A stretch of 5,259 bases of DNA from Microbacteriaceae bacterium. GTDB taxonomy: Bacteria; Actinomycetota; Actinomycetes; Actinomycetales; Microbacteriaceae. Where the stretch lies: the NCBI GenBank assembly GCA_025463615.1, contig JAODAU010000252.1:1-5259 (forward strand), given 5' to 3'. This document shows, one piece after another, positions 1-5,259 of the stretch. The notes beneath the pieces are model-generated. The model saw only the letters and a list, made by a program, of their open reading frames with translations, searched no databases and was not told the origin of the DNA. Position 1 is the first letter of the stretch. Every line of letters starts with the position of its first letter. The position numbers and the translations under genes are program-made.

Positions 1-491
1 TTCAGCATCGTTCCGACCCGGAAGTGCTTGCCGATGTCGCGCAGGAAGTCGATGGCGCTGAGCGGCGCCGTCCAGTCGAGGTTGTTGACCAGCCGCGCCG
101 CGCTGTCGCCCTCGAAGCTGAGGAACCGTGACACCTGGGCCTGCAGGTAGCCCACCCACTCCGCCACGGTCTCGGGCGAGTTGAGCGTGCGCTCGGCGGT
201 CGGCCGCGGATCCCCGATCAGGCCGGTCGACCCGCCCACGAGCCCCAGGGGTCGGTGGCCGGCGAGCTGGAGGCGGCGCATCAGCAGCAGCTGCACCAGG
301 TTGCCGAGATGCAGGCTGGGCGCCGTCGGGTCGAAACCGCAGTAGTACGTGATGGGCGGCCCGGCGAGCAGGGACTTGAGCTCGGCGGCATCCGTCGACA
401 CGTGCACCAGCCCGCGCCAGACGACCTCGTCCCAGACGTCGTCGAAACTGTCGTCGTTGCGCTGGGCCGCGAGGCTCTCGGATGCTGGCAC
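1..491 (-). CDS. tyrS: Tyrosyl-tRNA synthetase, N-terminal part (gene runs off the left edge)
   Basis: Cytoplasmic class I aminoacyl-tRNA synthetase that activates tyrosine with ATP and charges tRNA-Tyr. The visible 163 codons hold the start of the Rossmann catalytic domain. Residues 50-56 (YCGFDPT) form the tyrosine and adenylate pocket, HLGN at 61-64 is the HIGH-type signature, and [12 protein letters not shown] at 84-95 is the typical following glycine-rich segment. By alignment with the Geobacillus enzyme, Y50, C51, D54, T56 and H61 match Tyr34, Cys35, Asp38, Thr40 and His45. The second signature His (His48) is Asn here. The KMSKS loop and the tRNA-binding C-terminal domain lie outside the window. 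The start is GTG at 491-489: an in-frame TAA lies four codons upstream and no other ATG, GTG or TTG precedes the conserved region. The gap after the DUF817 stop is only 12 nt, and the Shine-Dalgarno is poor (AAGG just two bases before GTG), so coupling to upstream translation is likely. No T-box leader or separate promoter space is present. Confidence 0.97.
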   Translation of the reverse strand, partial: MPASESLAAQRNDDSFDDVWDEVVWRGLVHVSTDAAELKSLLAGPPITYYCGFDPTAPSLHLGNLVQLLLMRRLQLAGHRPLGLVGGSTGLIGDPRPTAERTLNSPETVAEWVGYLQAQVSRFLSFEGDSAARLVNNLDWTAPLSAIDFLRDIGKHFRVGTML

Positions 492-503
492 GGCCTTAGT
501 TTA

Positions 504-1412
504 TTAGGCGGCCGACACCGGCTCCGTCGCGACCGCGACCGGATCGGGGCGCCGCGGCGGATACACCCAGGTGACCAGCACCACCGAGATGATCATGAGC
601 AGGAACCATGACACCAGCTTCGTGATCGAGACCGGCTGCCAGCCGTCGACCTGGTTGGGGTAGGCCCACGCGTTGGACCAGGTCGCGATGTTCTCGGCCA
701 GCCAGATGAATACCGCGACGAGCAGGAAGGCCACGACGATCGGCATCCGCGCCCTCGCCCGGTAGATGCGGAACTGCATGATCGACGGCCCGAACAGGGC
801 GAGCACCAGCACAACGAGCACCCAGCGGAAGTCCCAGATGTAGTGATGGGTGAAGAAGTTCGCGTAGATGAGGGCCGCGAGGATCGCCGTCGCCCAGCGC
901 GGCGGATAGCGCGTGAACCGCAGGTCGAACAGCCGATACACGCGCACCATGTACGAACCCACCGCGGCATACATGAACCCGCTGTAGAGCGGCACGTTCA
1001 GCAGGTGCAACACACCGGGGCCCTCGTAGGTCCACGATCCGACGCTGGTCTTGAACAACTCCATGCCGGTGCCCACGATGTGGAACAGGATGATGACCCG
1101 CAGCTCGCGCAGGCTCTCCAGCCTGAAGACCACCATGAGCACCTGGATGACGACCGCCGCGATCGTGACCGCGTCGTTGCGCGCGAGCCACACACCGTCG
1201 GGGTACCAGAGCCGCGTGGCGAACAGCACGGCGAGCATCGCGCCGCCGAAGATCGACGCCCAGCCCTGCTTGAGGCCGAAGACCAGGAACTCGACGAGGA
1301 ACGACCAGGCGCGGCTGTGCGGTGCGCGCGCGAGCAGCCGGCGGGCGCGCTCGTCGATCGCGCGCTCGACGAGGGTCAGCGACTCGTCGTGCGCCCGGCT
1401 GTCCGACGTCAC
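504..1412 (-). CDS. DUF817 family (YoaT-like) integral membrane protein
   Basis: A 302-residue membrane protein that I place in the DUF817 family, which includes Bacillus subtilis YoaT; no established biochemical function is known to me. About eight hydrophobic spans can be seen by eye, roughly at residues 52-70, 82-98, 106-120, 142-160, 173-187, 197-210, 224-240 and 266-284. The first 35 residues are polar and probably cytoplasmic; the tail is rich in Pro and Ala. Features that look family-defining are the stretch from H111 through E118 (GTGMELFKT at 114-122) to GSW at 125-127, the THHY group at 188-191, and WLAEN at 237-241. Several of these polar or charged residues sit in or next to membrane spans, which could suit an enzyme or a metal or ligand site rather than a simple structural protein; this is inference. 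The start is GTG at 1412-1410, overlapping the mpg stop as GTGA, with GAAGAAG six to eight bases upstream. The same frame is open further upstream to 1940, but that part is the shadow of mpg. It lies between mpg and tyrS, genes that are adjacent in Mycobacterium tuberculosis. Confidence 0.92.
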   Translation of the reverse strand: MTSDSRAHDESLTLVERAIDERARRLLARAPHSRAWSFLVEFLVFGLKQGWASIFGGAMLAVLFATRLWYPDGVWLARNDAVTIAAVVIQVLMVVFRLESLRELRVIILFHIVGTGMELFKTSVGSWTYEGPGVLHLLNVPLYSGFMYAAVGSYMVRVYRLFDLRFTRYPPRWATAILAALIYANFFTHHYIWDFRWVLVVLVLALFGPSIMQFRIYRARARMPIVVAFLLVAVFIWLAENIATWSNAWAYPNQVDGWQPVSITKLVSWFLLMIISVVLVTWVYPPRRPDPVAVATEPVSAA

Positions 1413-2014
1413 CCGCGCTTCTTCGGCGCGTGGGCCTTGTAGGGAGACACGGTGGGGTCGCCGGGGATCCAGAAGCGCCAGGGGTAGGCATCCGTGCCGC
1501 CGTCGCCCGAGACGCCGGTGCGGGGGCCGGAGGCGACGGGCTGCGGATGCCGCGGCAGCTCGATCGAGAACGGCTGGGCCCCGACATCCGCTCCCCCGTC
1601 CTCGAGCGTGATGCCCATGGCCACCACGAGGCGTGCGGGGCCGCGAGCGAGGTCTGCGTCGGTGCGGGTCGTGAAGCGCCGGATGCGCGCGAGCTCGATA
1701 CCCTCGACCACCTCGCCGGCCCGGAGCAGCACCCCCGTGGCGATGCCGGCGGGCGAGCAGACGATGTTGGCGCAGGTGTGCATGCCGTAGGTGAAGTAGG
1801 TGTAGACGTGGCCCGGCTCCCCGTACATGACGGCGTTGCGGCGGGTGCGGCCACGGAACGCGTGCGAGCCGGGGTCGACCTCGCCGAGGTACGCCTCCAC
1901 CTCGGTGAGGCGCACGGCGACGGTGCCCTCGGGCGTCCACTTGGAGATCACGGCGCCCAGCAGCAGCGGCGCGACCTCGGTCGACGGCCGCTCGAAGAAC
2001 GCTCGATCGGACAT
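1409..2014 (-). CDS. mpg: 3-methyladenine DNA glycosylase (AAG/MPG family)
   Basis: A monofunctional base-excision repair glycosylase that removes alkylated and deaminated purines (3-methyladenine, 7-methylguanine, hypoxanthine) from DNA. The 201 residues match the usual bacterial length. The single domain carries the hallmark active site. TEVEAY at 37-42 contains the probable catalytic Glu40, matching human AAG Glu125, with Tyr42 matching Tyr127. GSHAFRG at 49-55 supplies His51, matching His136. VYTYFTYGM at 70-78 supplies Tyr73, matching the intercalating-side Tyr159. ANIV at 82-85 supplies Asn83, matching Asn169. LLRAGE at 96-101 and the segment LARGPARL at 122-129 continue the family pattern. 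The start ATG at 2014-2012 begins just before the conserved FFERP motif; upstream codons in this frame are the shadow of argH. It begins 11 nt after the small membrane ORF and ends in a GTGA overlap with DUF817. Its ribosome-binding region is weak and falls inside a short inverted repeat. No missing key residue is seen. Confidence 0.96.
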   Translation of the reverse strand: MSDRAFFERPSTEVAPLLLGAVISKWTPEGTVAVRLTEVEAYLGEVDPGSHAFRGRTRRNAVMYGEPGHVYTYFTYGMHTCANIVCSPAGIATGVLLRAGEVVEGIELARIRRFTTRTDADLARGPARLVVAMGITLEDGGADVGAQPFSIELPRHPQPVASGPRTGVSGDGGTDAYPWRFWIPGDPTVSPYKAHAPKKRG

Positions 2015-2015
2015 G

Positions 2016-2025
2016 GAGCGCCCGC

Positions 2026-2027
<2 letters not shown>
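2016..2027 (-). repeat. Short inverted repeat over the mpg ribosome-binding region
   Basis: On the coding (minus) strand the gap before mpg reads GAGCGGGCGCTC, an inverted repeat of GAGCG and CGCTC with two bases between (or a four-base stem with a GGGC loop). It includes part of the stop codon of the small membrane ORF and ends two bases before the mpg ATG, so it covers the place where a Shine-Dalgarno would act. It is short, and in GC-rich DNA such repeats arise by chance; a role in coupling mpg translation to the upstream ORF is only inferred. Confidence 0.4.
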
Positions 2028-4789
<2,762 letters not shown>

Positions 4790-4795
4790 GAGTTA

Positions 4796-4801
4796 CTCCT
4801 T
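4796..4801 (-). promoter_or_regulatory. Shine-Dalgarno of argG
   Basis: AAGGAG on the coding strand with six bases (TAACTC) before the argG ATG. It shows argG has its own efficient ribosome loading, unlike argH, mpg and tyrS downstream. Confidence 0.85.
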
Positions 4802-4830
4802 GTGATTCGTGTGCAAGTTTAGGGTTCGGT

Positions 4831-5259
4831 TTACTGCTGCAGCAGCCAGACCAGCAGGGCCTTCTGGGCGTGCAGGCGGTTCTCGGCCTCGTCCCAGATG
4901 ACGCTCTGCGGGCCGTCGATCACCTCGGCGGTGACCTCGTAGCCTCGGTCGGCCGGGAGGCAGTGCAGGAACAGGGCGTCGGGCTTGGCCAGCGCCATCA
5001 GGTCGGAGTCGACGCGGTACTGCGCCAGGTCGACCAGGCGCTGCGCCTTCTCGTCCTCGCGCCCCATCGAGACCCAGGTGTCGGTGACGACGACGTCGGC
5101 GCCGGCGACGGCCTCGTTCGGGTCGGTGTAGAGGGTGACGGAGCCGCCGGTCTGCGCTGCTGCGTCGTCCGCGGCCCGAACGACGTTGTCATCCGGAGCG
5201 TAATCCAGCGGAGAGGCGATGCGGATGTGCATGCCGGCGACCGCACAGGCCAACAGGTA
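4831..5259 (-). CDS. argF: Ornithine carbamoyltransferase, C-terminal part (gene starts beyond the right edge)
   Basis: Converts ornithine and carbamoyl phosphate to citrulline in the cytoplasm. The visible 142 residues are the ornithine-binding half of a protein usually about 305-320 residues long; the N-terminal carbamoyl-phosphate domain with its STRT motif lies outside the window. In the fragment, DTWVSMG at 60-66 is the ornithine-binding DxxxSMG loop and HCLP at 99-102 carries the conserved ornithine-site cysteine. EAENRLHAQKALLVWLL, just before the end, is the typical closing helix of actinobacterial ArgF. The segment after HCLP reads ADRGYEV, where many relatives have AHRG; this position varies in the family, so I attach no functional meaning to it. 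The frame is open through the right edge, so the TTG at 5253 is an internal Leu codon, not the start. It ends with TAA and is followed after 41 nt by argG, consistent with one arg operon. Confidence 0.97.
   Translation of the reverse strand, partial: YLLACAVAGMHIRIASPLDYAPDDNVVRAADDAAAQTGGSVTLYTDPNEAVAGADVVVTDTWVSMGREDEKAQRLVDLAQYRVDSDLMALAKPDALFLHCLPADRGYEVTAEVIDGPQSVIWDEAENRLHAQKALLVWLLQQ

Noticed and set aside
496..1854. Minus-strand frame of 452 codons overlapping mpg and DUF817
   Set aside because: It is the frame-shifted reading of two well-supported genes and yields Arg/Ala/Pro-rich sequence without domains.
4802..4830. Possible promoter or ARG box in the argF-argG gap (TTGCAC, TAAACT, and GAATCAC resembling half an operator)
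   Set aside because: TAAACT has no fitting -35 hexamer upstream, TTGCAC has no fitting -10, and the operator-like half lacks a correctly spaced partner.
4834..4845. Perfect 12-bp palindrome CTGCTGCAGCAG at the end of argF
   Set aside because: It encodes Leu-Leu-Gln-Gln at the ArgF C-terminus, has no loop and no following T tract, so it is not a credible terminator.
5251..5253. TTG as the start of a 140-codon ORF at the right edge
   Set aside because: The conserved ArgF sequence continues in frame upstream to the window edge (Tyr-Leu before it), so this is an internal leucine codon of a truncated gene.

Overview
The window is a single compact, gene-dense block from a high-GC actinobacterium. 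GTG starts are common, gene junctions are short or overlapping, and the argF-argG-argH order followed by mpg and tyrS is actinobacterial. Protein sequence style and genome compactness point to Microbacteriaceae (Microbacterium/Leifsonia-like), but this is an inference. All seven genes lie on the minus strand, so transcription runs from the right edge (5259) to the left edge (1).

In transcription order the window holds: the C-terminal part of argF (ornithine carbamoyltransferase, cut by the right edge); argG (argininosuccinate synthase); argH (argininosuccinate lyase); a 45-codon ORF for a single-span membrane protein of unknown function; mpg (3-methyladenine DNA glycosylase, AAG family); a DUF817/YoaT-like multi-span membrane protein; and the N-terminal part of tyrS (tyrosyl-tRNA synthetase, cut by the left edge). 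The largest non-coding gap is 41 nt, between argF and argG. There is no stretch of 300 bases without a gene. I found no RNA genes, mobile elements, CRISPR arrays or convincing terminators.

ArgF, ArgG and ArgH perform the last three steps of arginine synthesis: ornithine to citrulline to argininosuccinate to arginine. From argG to tyrS the genes are joined by GTGA four-base stop/start overlaps (argG/argH, argH/small ORF, mpg/DUF817) or gaps of 11-12 nt, which suggests one translationally coupled transcript linking arginine synthesis to a base-excision repair enzyme, two membrane proteins and tyrosine charging. No argR lies between argF and argG, where several other actinobacteria carry it.

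Most of the window is ordinary housekeeping sequence. The points most worth a second look are the tiny membrane ORF with an excellent Shine-Dalgarno site, the poorly characterised DUF817 gene inserted between mpg and tyrS with conserved-looking polar residues inside its membrane spans, and the missing argR.
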